Part shown: positions 1 through 9,112 of the stretch, piece after piece
Position numbering within the stretch: position 1 is the first letter of the stretch
How the letters are laid out: every line of letters begins with the position of its first letter
Assembly (NCBI GenBank): GCA_000314955.1
Contig: BAEM01000007.1
Coordinates: forward strand, 62,001-126,000
Length of the DNA: 64,000 bases
DNA from: Paraglaciecola chathamensis S18K6
GTDB taxonomy: Bacteria; Pseudomonadota; Gammaproteobacteria; Enterobacterales; Alteromonadaceae
Direction of reading: 5' to 3'
Made by a program: the position numbers and the translations under genes
Notes under the pieces: generated by a model
Seen by the model: only the letters and a program-made list of their open reading frames with translations
What the model was told of the DNA's origin: nothing
Databases searched by the model: none

Positions 1-1
1 G

Positions 2-1093
2 CGTATTTCACAAGGGGTAATTCAATCAGGCGATGTGGCGCCAGGGGCACATAAAAACCTCATGCTCCCTTATCAGAAACCGCAAATTAAACCAGGCGTA
101 CATTATTGGTTAAACGTTAGTTTGTTGCTTCCAGAAGATACATTATGGGCAGCGAAAGGCCACGAACTCGCTAAAGCGCAATTTAGCTTACCTTTCTCTC
201 GCCCGGCTGAAAAAGTAGCCATCAGTAAAAGTACCTTGCAAGTGGATGACACCGAAACAAAAATCGTCATATCCACAGACAACAAGCGTATTGCTTTTGA
301 TAAAACAACGGGTTATCTAAACAGCTTGGTTGCTGATGAGTTGCAGGTGTTACACGAACCTCTTAAGCATAACTTTTGGCGGCCACAAACCGATAACGAT
401 CGCCTCGGCTGGAAAACCCTAGAAAACAAAAAAGTATGGTTTGACGCTACGCAGCATTTAGCCCTTAGCAGCTTTGAATACAGTCAAACTGATACTGGGG
501 TAACAGTGAAAACCCGCCATACAAACGGGTCTTCAATCAAAGTCGCCACCCAATATCACATTGATGCTACAGCTAATGTAACTGTTAACGTTACGCTAGA
601 TGCAGACGCGGATTTACCTAGTTTGTTGCGAGTAGGTATGTCTACAGCGGTAAGCGGTGAGCTAGAGCGCATGGCCTACTATGGTAAAGGCCCTCATGAG
701 AATTACATCGACCGTAATCAAAGTGCAGAAACAGACGTATACCAAGGGTTAGTATCAGACTTTATACACAGCTACGCGCGGCCCCAAGAAAACGGAAATC
801 GCACCGGAGTGAAGTGGTTAACGTTAAGTGATTACGCCCAGCACTCGTTTAGCGTAAAAGGCCTACAAGATCTTAGTATGTCAGTTTGGCCTTGGTCAGC
901 CGAGAACTTACAAGAAGCTAATCATCCATACGAATTGGTCGAGCGCGGTATCTACACCGTCAACATTGACCTTGCTCAAGCCGGTGTTGGCGGTATCGAC
1001 TCGTGGAGCGACAAAGCAGCCCCGATTGAAAAGTACCAACTGCCATCTGGTCAGTATCAATACCAATTCACCCTAACAGTAGGACAGCAGTAG
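2..1093 (+). CDS. GH2 beta-galactosidase, C-terminal part (5' truncated by window edge)
   Basis: The reading frame is open from the first bases, so the gene begins before the window; a GTG at 35 is only an internal codon. What remains matches the C-terminal half of LacZ-type GH2 enzymes: an FWRPQTDND segment (LacZ domain 5 has a similar FWRxPTDND signature) and a GPHENYIDR segment equivalent to the LacZ GPQENYPDR motif. These belong to the beta-galactosidase small-chain domain. The catalytic TIM barrel is outside the window, so activity cannot be confirmed. One base separates its stop from the next sulfatase start, so it heads or sits inside a sulfatase operon. Likely role: removal of beta-linked galactose from oligosaccharides released from a sulfated galactan. 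Confidence 0.85.
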   Translation, partial: RISQGVIQSGDVAPGAHKNLMLPYQKPQIKPGVHYWLNVSLLLPEDTLWAAKGHELAKAQFSLPFSRPAEKVAISKSTLQVDDTETKIVISTDNKRIAFDKTTGYLNSLVADELQVLHEPLKHNFWRPQTDNDRLGWKTLENKKVWFDATQHLALSSFEYSQTDTGVTVKTRHTNGSSIKVATQYHIDATANVTVNVTLDADADLPSLLRVGMSTAVSGELERMAYYGKGPHENYIDRNQSAETDVYQGLVSDFIHSYARPQENGNRTGVKWLTLSDYAQHSFSVKGLQDLSMSVWPWSAENLQEANHPYELVERGIYTVNIDLAQAGVGGIDSWSDKAAPIEKYQLPSGQYQYQFTLTVGQQ

Positions 1094-1094
1094 C

Positions 1095-2963
1095 ATGACG
1101 TTGAAAAGAAGTAATCGCTTAGGGTTGCGCCACTTCACACTACTGGCAGGCAGTATTTTATGGCCGCTCACTGCGTGCTCAGCCGTGTCGAATGAGAAAG
1201 CTGACATTGAAGTGCAGCCTAAGCCAAATATTGTGCTTATCGTCACGGATGACCAAGGCTATGGCGATCTTGGATACCATAACAACCCTATCATTCAAAC
1301 GCCGAACATTGATGATATAGCGGCACAAAGTGCAAGACTGACTAATTTTCATGTCGACCCTACGTGCTCTCCTACACGGTCTGCTTTGTTAACAGGTAAA
1401 CACTCCCTAAGGGCGGGGGTCTGGCACACCATTTTAGGCCGTTACATGCTTGGCCCTGAACATGTCACCCTTGCTGAATCGCTACAAGAAAATGGCTACA
1501 CAACAGGGATATTCGGCAAGTGGCACCTAGGTGACAATTACCCGTACCGCCCGCAAGATCAAGGGTTTGACGAAGTCCTCATTCATGGTGGGGGTGGCGT
1601 AGGACAAACACCAGATTTTTGGGGAAATACCCAGTTCGATGATACCTATTTTCGAAATGGCGAGCCTGAAAAGTTCAACGGATACGCAACCAAAATTTGG
1701 TTTGATGAAGCTAAAAAGTTTATCGATAAACAGCAAGAAAAACCTTATTTTGCCTATATCGCGCTCAATGCCCCTCATGGTCCATACCGAGCCCCTGAAA
1801 CGCATATTAAACCATATGAAAAGCTTGGCTTAGGCAGAGACATGGCCAGCTTCTACGGTATGATCAGCTACATTGACGAGCAAGTTGGAGACCTGCGTGC
1901 CTATCTGCGTACTCACGGACAACTCGACAATACCATTTTTATCTTTATGACAGACAATGGCAGCTCCTACCATACCACCAATGAAAAAACCTTATTAACC
2001 AAGGGCCATCGTGCACTTGCAGAACAATTTCCTGATTGGCAGCCCAACGCCAATTTGCGTGGTTACAAAGGCCAGGTTTACGAGGGGGGACACCGAGTAC
2101 CTTTCTTTATTTCATACCCTAACGGCGATATACCCGCAGGCGATTACACCGATTTAACCGCCCATTTCGACATCATGCCAACCTTGTTAGAACTGGCCGA
2201 TATTCCACAACCAAATGGCACCTTTGACGGCATCAGTTTGGCCACTTACCTCAGCGGCCAACAAGCCAACGGATTACCCGAACGACCTGTAGTGATCACA
2301 AACCAACGGGTTTATCACCCCAGTGTAAAGCGGCCAATCGCTGTTGCCTATAATCATTGGCGTTACATTTCTAGCGAAGATGGCGAGCAGCTTTTCGACC
2401 TAAAGCAAGACCCAAAGCAGCAAAATGACCTAAAGCAAGCCTACCCTGAGATACTCACCAAAATGCGCGAGCATAAGCTAGCCTGGTGGCAAGATATGCA
2501 AGCCAGTGGTTTCAAAGACCGCTATATCTCAGTAGGCAATGATGCTGAAAACCCAGTACGGCTCAATGCAATGGATTGGATGGAGGTGCCTGACAATCAA
2601 GCTGTTCCTTGGTTTATCGGCCATCAAGGCCCAGCGCCAGAATGGGACTATGTACATTGGCTAACAGAGGAAGACAAATATCAAGCCCTGCCTTGGTACA
2701 TTGATGTAGAACAGACAGCAAAGTATCGCCTCAAAGCTTACTTTCACGACGCACCCGCAGCGACCCCCATTAATAAAAAACGCTGTGTTATTCAAGTCGA
2801 TAACAAGCAGTTTTCAGCGCCCGTTTACGGTCGTGCCTCCCACTGTGCTATTACCTTACCCTTAGCCTCTGGCAAGCAAAAAATAACGGCATGGTTCACT
2901 GATAACGAACAGAGCCTAGCGAAAGAAAAAGCCGCTTTTTATCTCTATCTTGAACGTATCTAG
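1095..2963 (+). CDS. S1-family formylglycine sulfatase, lipoprotein
   Basis: A 622-residue arylsulfatase-family (S1) protein. An N-terminal hydrophobic stretch ends in an LTAC lipobox (Cys28), so the mature protein is probably a lipoprotein of the cell envelope. The metal-binding TDDQGYGD segment lies at 51-58, and the formylglycine site CSPTR is at 91-95 (Cys91 is converted to formylglycine by an FGE or anSME, neither seen here). Further family motifs are GKWHLG and TDNGSS. A C-terminal extension of roughly 120 residues after the usual sulfatase fold is unassigned. It starts one base after the GH2 stop and ends 14 bases before another sulfatase, so the genes are co-transcribed. Substrate is inferred to be a sulfated algal galactan; the S1 subfamily cannot be assigned without a database. 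Confidence 0.9.
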   Translation: MTLKRSNRLGLRHFTLLAGSILWPLTACSAVSNEKADIEVQPKPNIVLIVTDDQGYGDLGYHNNPIIQTPNIDDIAAQSARLTNFHVDPTCSPTRSALLTGKHSLRAGVWHTILGRYMLGPEHVTLAESLQENGYTTGIFGKWHLGDNYPYRPQDQGFDEVLIHGGGGVGQTPDFWGNTQFDDTYFRNGEPEKFNGYATKIWFDEAKKFIDKQQEKPYFAYIALNAPHGPYRAPETHIKPYEKLGLGRDMASFYGMISYIDEQVGDLRAYLRTHGQLDNTIFIFMTDNGSSYHTTNEKTLLTKGHRALAEQFPDWQPNANLRGYKGQVYEGGHRVPFFISYPNGDIPAGDYTDLTAHFDIMPTLLELADIPQPNGTFDGISLATYLSGQQANGLPERPVVITNQRVYHPSVKRPIAVAYNHWRYISSEDGEQLFDLKQDPKQQNDLKQAYPEILTKMREHKLAWWQDMQASGFKDRYISVGNDAENPVRLNAMDWMEVPDNQAVPWFIGHQGPAPEWDYVHWLTEEDKYQALPWYIDVEQTAKYRLKAYFHDAPAATPINKKRCVIQVDNKQFSAPVYGRASHCAITLPLASGKQKITAWFTDNEQSLAKEKAAFYLYLERI

Positions 2964-2977
2964 GACAAGGATTTAAC

Positions 2978-4549
2978 ATGTCATTCATCAACGGAAAAAC
3001 ACTGCTGGTAGGTAGCGCTTTTTTATTACTTTGCGGATTAGGTATTAGCGAAAAAGCAAATACCCGCCCCCAAGCTCAAACAACGACACAGACGACGCAA
3101 AACAAACCTAATGTGGTTATCTTTTACGTGGATGATCTTGGTTTCAATGACATTGGTGCCAATGGCGGAACATTAGTCAGCACACCCAATATTGACCAAC
3201 TTGCGAATAAGGGGATCCGCTTTACCGATGCCCACAGCTCATCTGCAACCTGTACGCCTTCACGCTATTCTTTGCTCACGGGTGAATATGCCTTTAGAAA
3301 TAACGCGGCAGTGCTACCAGGCGATGCGCCTCTTATTATTGACCCAGATAAACCAACGCTACCTGCAATGCTCAGCAAAGCCGGTTACACCAGTGCAGTG
3401 ATAGGAAAATGGCATTTAGGGTTAGGTGACGGTGAAAGCCCAGTAGATTGGAATCAAGAAGTTAAACCCGGGCCGCGTCAAGTGGGCTTTGATTACAGCT
3501 TTATTCTACCCTCAACCGGTGATCGCGTGCCGTCTGTATACATGGAAAACGGCCAAGTGTTGAATTTAGATCCCGCCGATCCGCTTAACGTTAGTTACGT
3601 TGAAAAAATAGGTCAGCGCCCTACTGGGCGTGAAAATCCTGAGTTACTGCGCCAGCAAGCTGATAATCAACACAGTGACACCATCATCAATGGCATCAGT
3701 CGTATCGGCTTTATGCAAGGCGGCAAATCTGCTGAATGGAAAGACGAAGAGTTTTACCGAGTCTTCACAGATAAAGCCAATACCTTTATTGAGCACAATG
3801 CGAGCAACCCGTTTTTCTTATTTTTCTCGTTCCATGATATCCATGTTCCGCGTTTACCACACGAGCGCTTTTTAGGAAAAAGTCCTTTAGGTATTCGCGG
3901 TGATGCCATTATGCAAATGGACTGGATAACCGGACAAGTCGTGGCGAAACTGAAAAAAATTGGCGCTTTGGAAAACACACTCATTATCTTTACCAGTGAC
4001 AATGGGCCTGTGTTAAATGACGGTTATCAAGACGGCGCAGACAGCACCTTGTCTCAACATCAGCCGGCTGGCATATATCGAGGCGGCAAATACAGCGCCT
4101 ATGAGGCAGGTACTCGGGTACCAACGATCGTGCATTATCCCGCCAAAGTGCGTCCAGGGGTGAGCGATGCGCTGGCCAGCCAAATCGATATATACGCTTC
4201 GTTAGCCTCAATGCTCGATATTGAACTAGGTGACAAAGAAGCCATCGACAGTACAGATTATTTAGCAACATGGTTAAACAGTGACGCTGCCGGCAGAACT
4301 GAGCTGATTGAAGAGTCATACACCTTGGCACTTCGAAAGGGCGATTGGAAATATATTGCGCCAACGGATAAGCCCAATGCGTGGATAGCCAATGAGAAGC
4401 GCATTGAATCCGGCCTGATGCCTAGCCCGCAACTATTTAACCTTAAAAGCGATCCACAAGAGCAACACAATGTGTTGAAACAGCATCCTGATAAAGCTGC
4501 GCAACTTAGCCAGCGAATAACGGAATTGGTCAATCGCCAAACGCGCTAG
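2978..4549 (+). CDS. S1-family formylglycine sulfatase, periplasmic
   Basis: A 523-residue sulfatase with an N-terminal signal peptide-like hydrophobic segment (residues 8-23) and no obvious lipobox. Metal ligands are in YVDDLGFND (Asp52/Asp53) and the formylglycine motif is CTPSR at 92-96. GKWHLG and TSDNGPV motifs complete the active site set. Residue 1 is supported by an AAGG Shine-Dalgarno sequence seven bases upstream (GACAAGGATTTAAC before ATG). It is the third gene of the GH2-sulfatase operon. Divergence from the preceding sulfatase in length and active-site surroundings suggests that it removes sulfate from a different position or linkage. Confidence 0.9.
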   Translation: MSFINGKTLLVGSAFLLLCGLGISEKANTRPQAQTTTQTTQNKPNVVIFYVDDLGFNDIGANGGTLVSTPNIDQLANKGIRFTDAHSSSATCTPSRYSLLTGEYAFRNNAAVLPGDAPLIIDPDKPTLPAMLSKAGYTSAVIGKWHLGLGDGESPVDWNQEVKPGPRQVGFDYSFILPSTGDRVPSVYMENGQVLNLDPADPLNVSYVEKIGQRPTGRENPELLRQQADNQHSDTIINGISRIGFMQGGKSAEWKDEEFYRVFTDKANTFIEHNASNPFFLFFSFHDIHVPRLPHERFLGKSPLGIRGDAIMQMDWITGQVVAKLKKIGALENTLIIFTSDNGPVLNDGYQDGADSTLSQHQPAGIYRGGKYSAYEAGTRVPTIVHYPAKVRPGVSDALASQIDIYASLASMLDIELGDKEAIDSTDYLATWLNSDAAGRTELIEESYTLALRKGDWKYIAPTDKPNAWIANEKRIESGLMPSPQLFNLKSDPQEQHNVLKQHPDKAAQLSQRITELVNRQTR

Positions 4550-4580
4550 GGTAAACCTAAAGCTTGTATAGCCCCCGAAT

Positions 4581-4605
4581 AAGATGCCTAGAAGCTAGGC
4601 ATCTT
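4581..4605 (+). terminator. Strong hairpin between two sulfatase genes
   Basis: An 11-bp perfect inverted repeat (AAGATGCCTAG and its complement) with a 3-base loop lies in the 84-base gap between the second and third sulfatase. The downstream sequence is not a clean T-run (CCGTTTCC), so it could be a weak terminator or an mRNA-stability/processing hairpin that sets the expression ratio of the genes on either side. Confidence 0.5.
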
Positions 4606-4633
4606 CCGTTTCCACGTTCGTTCGAGAAAGCCC

Positions 4634-6562
4634 ATGATAAACCGAAATATTAAATGTGTACTCGCCCTGTTGTTACTCATTTTGGGAGGCAGTGCACTGG
4701 CCCGTGCAGAAAATGCCTCCGGGGTTAGTCGTCCTAATTTTTTATGGTTGGTCAGCGAAGACAATGCAAAACACTTTCTGCAACTCTACAACGACGCGGG
4801 TGCCCCCATGCCCAACATCGAGAAGTTAGCCACACAGGGGCTTGTATTCGACAATGCATATTCCAATTCAGCTGTATGTTCGGTGGCGCGCTCTACCCTT
4901 GCGACGGGTGTGTACGCACCCAAGATAGGGACGCAATTTCATCGAGCCGCACAAAAAGTGGTGTTGAAAAAAGGCATTCAAACTATCAGTGAAATGTTAA
5001 AGCAAGCAGGCTACTACACCAGTAACAACGCCAAAAAAGATTATAACTTTAGCGAGCCACAAGGTCATTGGGATGACTCATCCCTTAGCGCAACATGGAA
5101 AAACCGTGACCCAGACCAACCCTTTTTCCACATGCAAACTTGGCAAGATACTCACGAACATGTTCTGCATTTCGCCGCTGATGAAATACCATCAGCGGCT
5201 ACCACTGCAACGCCCCCTCTAGGGCAACCCGCTACCTTGTTTCCCGTATACCCCGATATCCCTGCTTTTCAGTACACCCATGCCTATTATTTACAGCAAC
5301 ATCAAATACTGGATAACAAAATTGGCCAAACCCTTGACGCGCTGCGCGCCGACGGTTTGTTAGAAGACACTTTCATTTTTTATTTTGGCGATCATGGCGG
5401 TGCACTTCCCGCCAGCAAAGGCACAATTTATGACAGAGGTTTGAACATTCCACTGGTAGTAAGAATACCTAAAAACTATCAGCATCTGCTGCACAGTGAT
5501 TTTAGCGCCCCTAACAATGTTCGCGTAAAAGGAGTAGTGAGTTTTATTGATTTCGCACCAACATTACTCGAGTTAGCAGGGCTCGAAAAACCTCCGCAAC
5601 AGGATGGCGAAAGTTTTCTAAGTAACACTATGAGCCTAGCCGAGCTTAATAGCCGAGATACCACCTTTAGCTACGCAGACCGATTTGATGAAAAAATGGA
5701 TTTCAATAGAGCGATCCGTGTCGGGCGTTTTAAATATATTCGAAGCTATTTTCCTTACTACCCTGATGCGCTGTTTAACGATTATCGCGAGCGACAAGTC
5801 GCAGCAAAACAATGGAAAGCGCTGTACCGTGCTGGTAGAACCAATGAAATTCAGTCCGCATTCTTTAGACCCAGAGCGCCCGAGCGTTTGTATGACATTG
5901 CGGCTGATCCCCATGAAACAATCAATTTGGCTAGCAAGGCGCAATACCAAAACCTATTAACGAGTCTGCGCGACCAACTAAACGACACACTGAAAGGCAT
6001 GCCAGATTTAAGCTTTATACCTGAATCAGTATTAGTAAATAATAAAGTGACCACCACACAAGAGGCTGAGCAGGCAAGAAAAAAGCATATTGCCAAGTTG
6101 CTTGATATCGCCAACCTTCAATATCAAAATTACAGCGATTCAAAAACCTATTTAACTCAGTACATTAACAGCCAAGATGCCTTGTCTCGTTACTGGGCGC
6201 TTATCGTTTTGTCTTCGTTCGCCGAGAAAGCCGCAGCGTTTTTACCTTTGGTCAAGCAAATCGCGGCTCAGGACCCAAACAACTTAGTACGCGCGAGGGC
6301 CATCGAATTCTTGGCCATACTAGGTGAACAAAACACAGCTTCCCAACTGATAGCACTGTTACAAAAGACCACTTCTGACCTAGAAAAACTAGAAATATTG
6401 AATATCGCAACTTATCTACATGATGTGCATGGCTTACTTTTTGATATTCAGGATAGTGAGCTAACCACAGCGGGACAGATAGATAAAAACCTTGTCGATT
6501 ATTGGTTTAGTAGCAGGCAGGCGCACCTAAGTAGTCAAAACACGCTGATACAACATCAATAA
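4634..6562 (+). CDS. Sulfatase-family protein with CSVAR site and helical-repeat C-terminus
   Basis: A 642-residue sulfatase-like protein with a signal peptide (hydrophobic 8-22, ALARA cleavage-like site). The position of the formylglycine site reads CSVAR (82-86): the cysteine and arginine of CxPxR/CxAxR are kept, but the usual Pro/Ala is Val. The first metal motif reads SEDN (Glu42-Asp43) rather than DD, and a GDHGG segment provides the later ligands. Residues ~520-610 resemble HEAT-type helical repeats (LxxLLQ/AIEFLAILGE patterns). Such CSVAR proteins occur as a recognisable sulfatase subgroup in marine bacteria (recalled, not searched). It is preceded by a hairpin and converges on the araC-like gene, 90 bases away. 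Whether the Cys is matured to formylglycine is the main uncertainty. Confidence 0.82.
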   Translation: MINRNIKCVLALLLLILGGSALARAENASGVSRPNFLWLVSEDNAKHFLQLYNDAGAPMPNIEKLATQGLVFDNAYSNSAVCSVARSTLATGVYAPKIGTQFHRAAQKVVLKKGIQTISEMLKQAGYYTSNNAKKDYNFSEPQGHWDDSSLSATWKNRDPDQPFFHMQTWQDTHEHVLHFAADEIPSAATTATPPLGQPATLFPVYPDIPAFQYTHAYYLQQHQILDNKIGQTLDALRADGLLEDTFIFYFGDHGGALPASKGTIYDRGLNIPLVVRIPKNYQHLLHSDFSAPNNVRVKGVVSFIDFAPTLLELAGLEKPPQQDGESFLSNTMSLAELNSRDTTFSYADRFDEKMDFNRAIRVGRFKYIRSYFPYYPDALFNDYRERQVAAKQWKALYRAGRTNEIQSAFFRPRAPERLYDIAADPHETINLASKAQYQNLLTSLRDQLNDTLKGMPDLSFIPESVLVNNKVTTTQEAEQARKKHIAKLLDIANLQYQNYSDSKTYLTQYINSQDALSRYWALIVLSSFAEKAAAFLPLVKQIAAQDPNNLVRARAIEFLAILGEQNTASQLIALLQKTTSDLEKLEILNIATYLHDVHGLLFDIQDSELTTAGQIDKNLVDYWFSSRQAHLSSQNTLIQHQ

Positions 6563-6652
6563 GTCGTTTCAGGCAACGCACAGCAAAGGCGCGAATATAT
6601 TGGCTAATATAATATCTTCGCCGCATTAGCAGATATAATCCTTAGTATTTCG

Positions 6653-7543
6653 CTAACGGTCTTTAGTAGGTTGCCCAGGCAAAAAGCGAATATTGTACTC
6701 TTTGCGAAACCCACTGGGTGTTACGCCAGTTTCTTTTTTAAACGTACGAGAAAAATGAAAAATATCACAAAAACCGCAACTTTCGGCCACTCTATCAATA
6801 CTATCGGAGCCAAGTAATAAGCGCTGTTTAGCCAGCGCTATTTGCTTGTGCAACATGTAGCGTTTTGGAGAAACATTAAATGCGGCTTTAAATTTTCTCG
6901 AAAAGTGCTCTGGCGACATATTTGCAGCTTCTGCAAGTGCCACCAAACTGGGTGGGTTGGCCACCTGTTTGTTAATCAGGCTAAGGGTCGAAACGAGTGA
7001 TGGATGCAATAAGTGCTTACGCTGTTGAGGTACATCATCAAATATATGCATAAATGGCCGCAGCAAGTTTAGCAATAAGCTTTGACGCTCAAGCACTGCG
7101 CTTGGGCGCATGACCTGCATGTTTGAAATCAATTTATTAAATAGCTTGCTAGTCGTATCGGGCTCAGCGCACTTGACTCGAAAAGGCTTGCCGTAGAGCA
7201 TAAATAAGTCCAACCCTTCATCAAGACTAGCCTGAAAATGCACCCATTTGAAAGACAGCTTTCCTTGGGCAGAGTGTGACAGAAGCTGATAAGGCGGGAT
7301 CAGGTACAAATACCCAGGCTCCATAGTGAGCACACGGTCAGTGAACTGTAATTCGGCTCTACCAGATTCAACATAGTAAACACGGTTGTAGTGATTAACG
7401 AATTGACTGCCATTCCACTGTGCACCTATCTGCATATCAAAGGCGGCATAAACATGAAAATGAACTCGGCTGAATAGCGCGTCAGGCTGCTGATTTTGCC
7501 AGACAAATCCGCCTGATCCCGTTTCGAATTGCTCTATTAACAT
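6653..7543 (-). CDS. AraC-family transcriptional regulator
   Basis: A 296-residue protein with an N-terminal cupin-like sensor region (GSQFVNHYNRVYYVESGRAEL, then PGYLYLIPP) and a C-terminal double helix-turn-helix. The second half carries the AraC signature: LAEAANMSPEHFSRKFK for the first helix pair, then VAESCGFCDIFHFSRTFKKETGVTP. No transmembrane segment is seen, so it is a cytoplasmic one-component sensor, probably of a sugar product of the polysaccharide. It sits convergent to the sulfatase operon and divergent (169 bases) from the cytochrome/DUF1501 operon, the most likely target. A GAGGTT Shine-Dalgarno sequence lies just before the ATG. Confidence 0.9.
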   Translation of the reverse strand: MLIEQFETGSGGFVWQNQQPDALFSRVHFHVYAAFDMQIGAQWNGSQFVNHYNRVYYVESGRAELQFTDRVLTMEPGYLYLIPPYQLLSHSAQGKLSFKWVHFQASLDEGLDLFMLYGKPFRVKCAEPDTTSKLFNKLISNMQVMRPSAVLERQSLLLNLLRPFMHIFDDVPQQRKHLLHPSLVSTLSLINKQVANPPSLVALAEAANMSPEHFSRKFKAAFNVSPKRYMLHKQIALAKQRLLLGSDSIDRVAESCGFCDIFHFSRTFKKETGVTPSGFRKEYNIRFLPGQPTKDR

Positions 7544-7602
7544 AACCTCATCTCACCTTAATACACAAAAAACGGTAACTCAGAAGACCAATTACAAACA
7601 AA

Positions 7603-7640
7603 TTCACTAGTGAAATATCAATTTCATACAAATATACATC
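7603..7640. promoter_or_regulatory. Candidate operator in the araC / cytochrome-operon divergent region
   Basis: The 169-base divergent intergenic region holds a perfect 12-base palindrome, TTCACTAGTGAA (7603-7614), followed by an AT-rich ATTTCATACAAATATACATC element (7621-7640) resembling sequences upstream of other operons in the window. Position about 75-110 bases before the plus-strand operon start is suitable for activator binding. The binding protein is unknown; the adjacent AraC protein is the obvious candidate. Confidence 0.35.
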
Positions 7641-7712
7641 AAGATTATCAATGGAGATAGACTTAACATCTGAGTAACATTAATTACATCGAAAATACAC
7701 TTAAAGATAACT

Positions 7713-9110
7713 ATGGATTTATTTCAATTCTTTGCACGCTTTCACGTTTTAGTGTTGCACTTGCCTATTGGGATCCTCATGCTGGCCGCAGTGCTAGAGA
7801 TGGCAGTTCGCTTTAAAGAGCAACCACGCAGTGCTTTATTGAATGTTGTTTGGTTTTGGGGTGCCATATCAGCTGTGGCAGCCTGTGTACTGGGCTGGAT
7901 GCTATCTCAAGCCGATGGTTACAGCACAGAGGCCATATTTATTCACCGTAGCTTTGGTATATCTGTGGCCATAGCGGCATGGATTTGCTGGTGGGTATTT
8001 AAACGCAACAGCCCGCCGGTGGCCATTTACAGCCTTTCGAGTATCGTGCTCGCGCTGCTTTTTTCCACTGGGCACTATGGCGCCAATATGACCCATGGTG
8101 AAACTTACCTTGTAGAGTACGCGCCGAACCCAATTCGCCAAATTGCTGGCTTTTCACCACATAAAGCCCCAAGGCCGCCCATTACCAGTCTTGCACAAGC
8201 GGATGTGTATTTAGACGTGATTTCCCCTATGTTTGAAAAGCGCTGTGCCAGTTGCCACAACGATAGCAAACAAAAAGGCGGACTTAACCTAGCATCATTT
8301 GCAAGCCTGCAACAAGGTGGCAAGAGTGGTGATACGCTCGTCCCAGGCAATCCAGAACACAGCGAGCTTTACCAACGCATCACCTTAGATCATGACGCAA
8401 AAGGCTATATGCCTGCAGAAGGCAAAAAACCCCTTACAGAGCAAGAAGTCGCCGTGATTAAATGGTGGATAACCACAGGTGCCCCCAATCAAGGGCCCGT
8501 GACTGAGTTTGTACACAACCAACAGCACAAGACTTTACTTAGCAAGTTATTTGCTATTCATTCATCATCATTAGCTGATATTCCCCCCATTAGCGACGAG
8601 CAATACCAACAGCTGGTCAACGCTGGCTTTGTGGTCAAGCAAATTGCGCAAAACTCAAACTACTTAGACTTAGACATGTCAATCTCTGAATTACCTCTTT
8701 CGCCAGACACCTTAACCCTGTTAGGCGCAGTCAGATCTCATGTGTTGTATCTAAATTTGGCAAAGAAAAGCGTGAATAAAAACCATATGGAAGTCATTGC
8801 TCAACTACCCAACTTACAAAAACTGCGTTTAGAGCACTCTAACGTGACTACCAACGCACTGGCGCCCCTGAAAAAAGCCGCCAACTTGTACTATCTCAAC
8901 CTATTTGCAACCCAAGTTGATAACGATGTACTGCCAATGCTCAATGAATTTGCCGCATTGCAACAAGTGTATTTGTCAGCCAGTAAGGTCGATGCTGAGG
9001 CATTTGAGCGTCATTCACTAAGCGGTGACACCAAGATGTACTACAGCGCGCTAGCACGTAACGACGCCAAGATCGCCCAGAACAATAAACACGGATTGAA
9101 AGTGGAATAA
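7713..9110 (+). CDS. Membrane c-type cytochrome with DUF2231-like N-terminus and leucine-rich repeats
   Basis: A 465-residue protein with three recognisable parts. Residues 1-125 contain four transmembrane helices of the type seen in DUF2231-like proteins, with conserved-looking histidines (His16, His78, His121) that might bind haem b. Residues ~165-260 form a planctomycete-type cytochrome c domain with one CASCH haem site (Cys178, Cys181, His182). Residues ~310-450 resemble leucine-rich repeats (LPNLQKLRLEHSNVTTNAL and following). It is the first gene of a tight operon; the next start is 2 bases after its stop. Inferred role: anchor electron transfer from periplasmic oxidation into the respiratory membrane. 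No function is experimentally established for this architecture to my knowledge. Confidence 0.75.
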   Translation: MDLFQFFARFHVLVLHLPIGILMLAAVLEMAVRFKEQPRSALLNVVWFWGAISAVAACVLGWMLSQADGYSTEAIFIHRSFGISVAIAAWICWWVFKRNSPPVAIYSLSSIVLALLFSTGHYGANMTHGETYLVEYAPNPIRQIAGFSPHKAPRPPITSLAQADVYLDVISPMFEKRCASCHNDSKQKGGLNLASFASLQQGGKSGDTLVPGNPEHSELYQRITLDHDAKGYMPAEGKKPLTEQEVAVIKWWITTGAPNQGPVTEFVHNQQHKTLLSKLFAIHSSSLADIPPISDEQYQQLVNAGFVVKQIAQNSNYLDLDMSISELPLSPDTLTLLGAVRSHVLYLNLAKKSVNKNHMEVIAQLPNLQKLRLEHSNVTTNALAPLKKAANLYYLNLFATQVDNDVLPMLNEFAALQQVYLSASKVDAEAFERHSLSGDTKMYYSALARNDAKIAQNNKHGLKVE

Positions 9111-9112
9111 TC

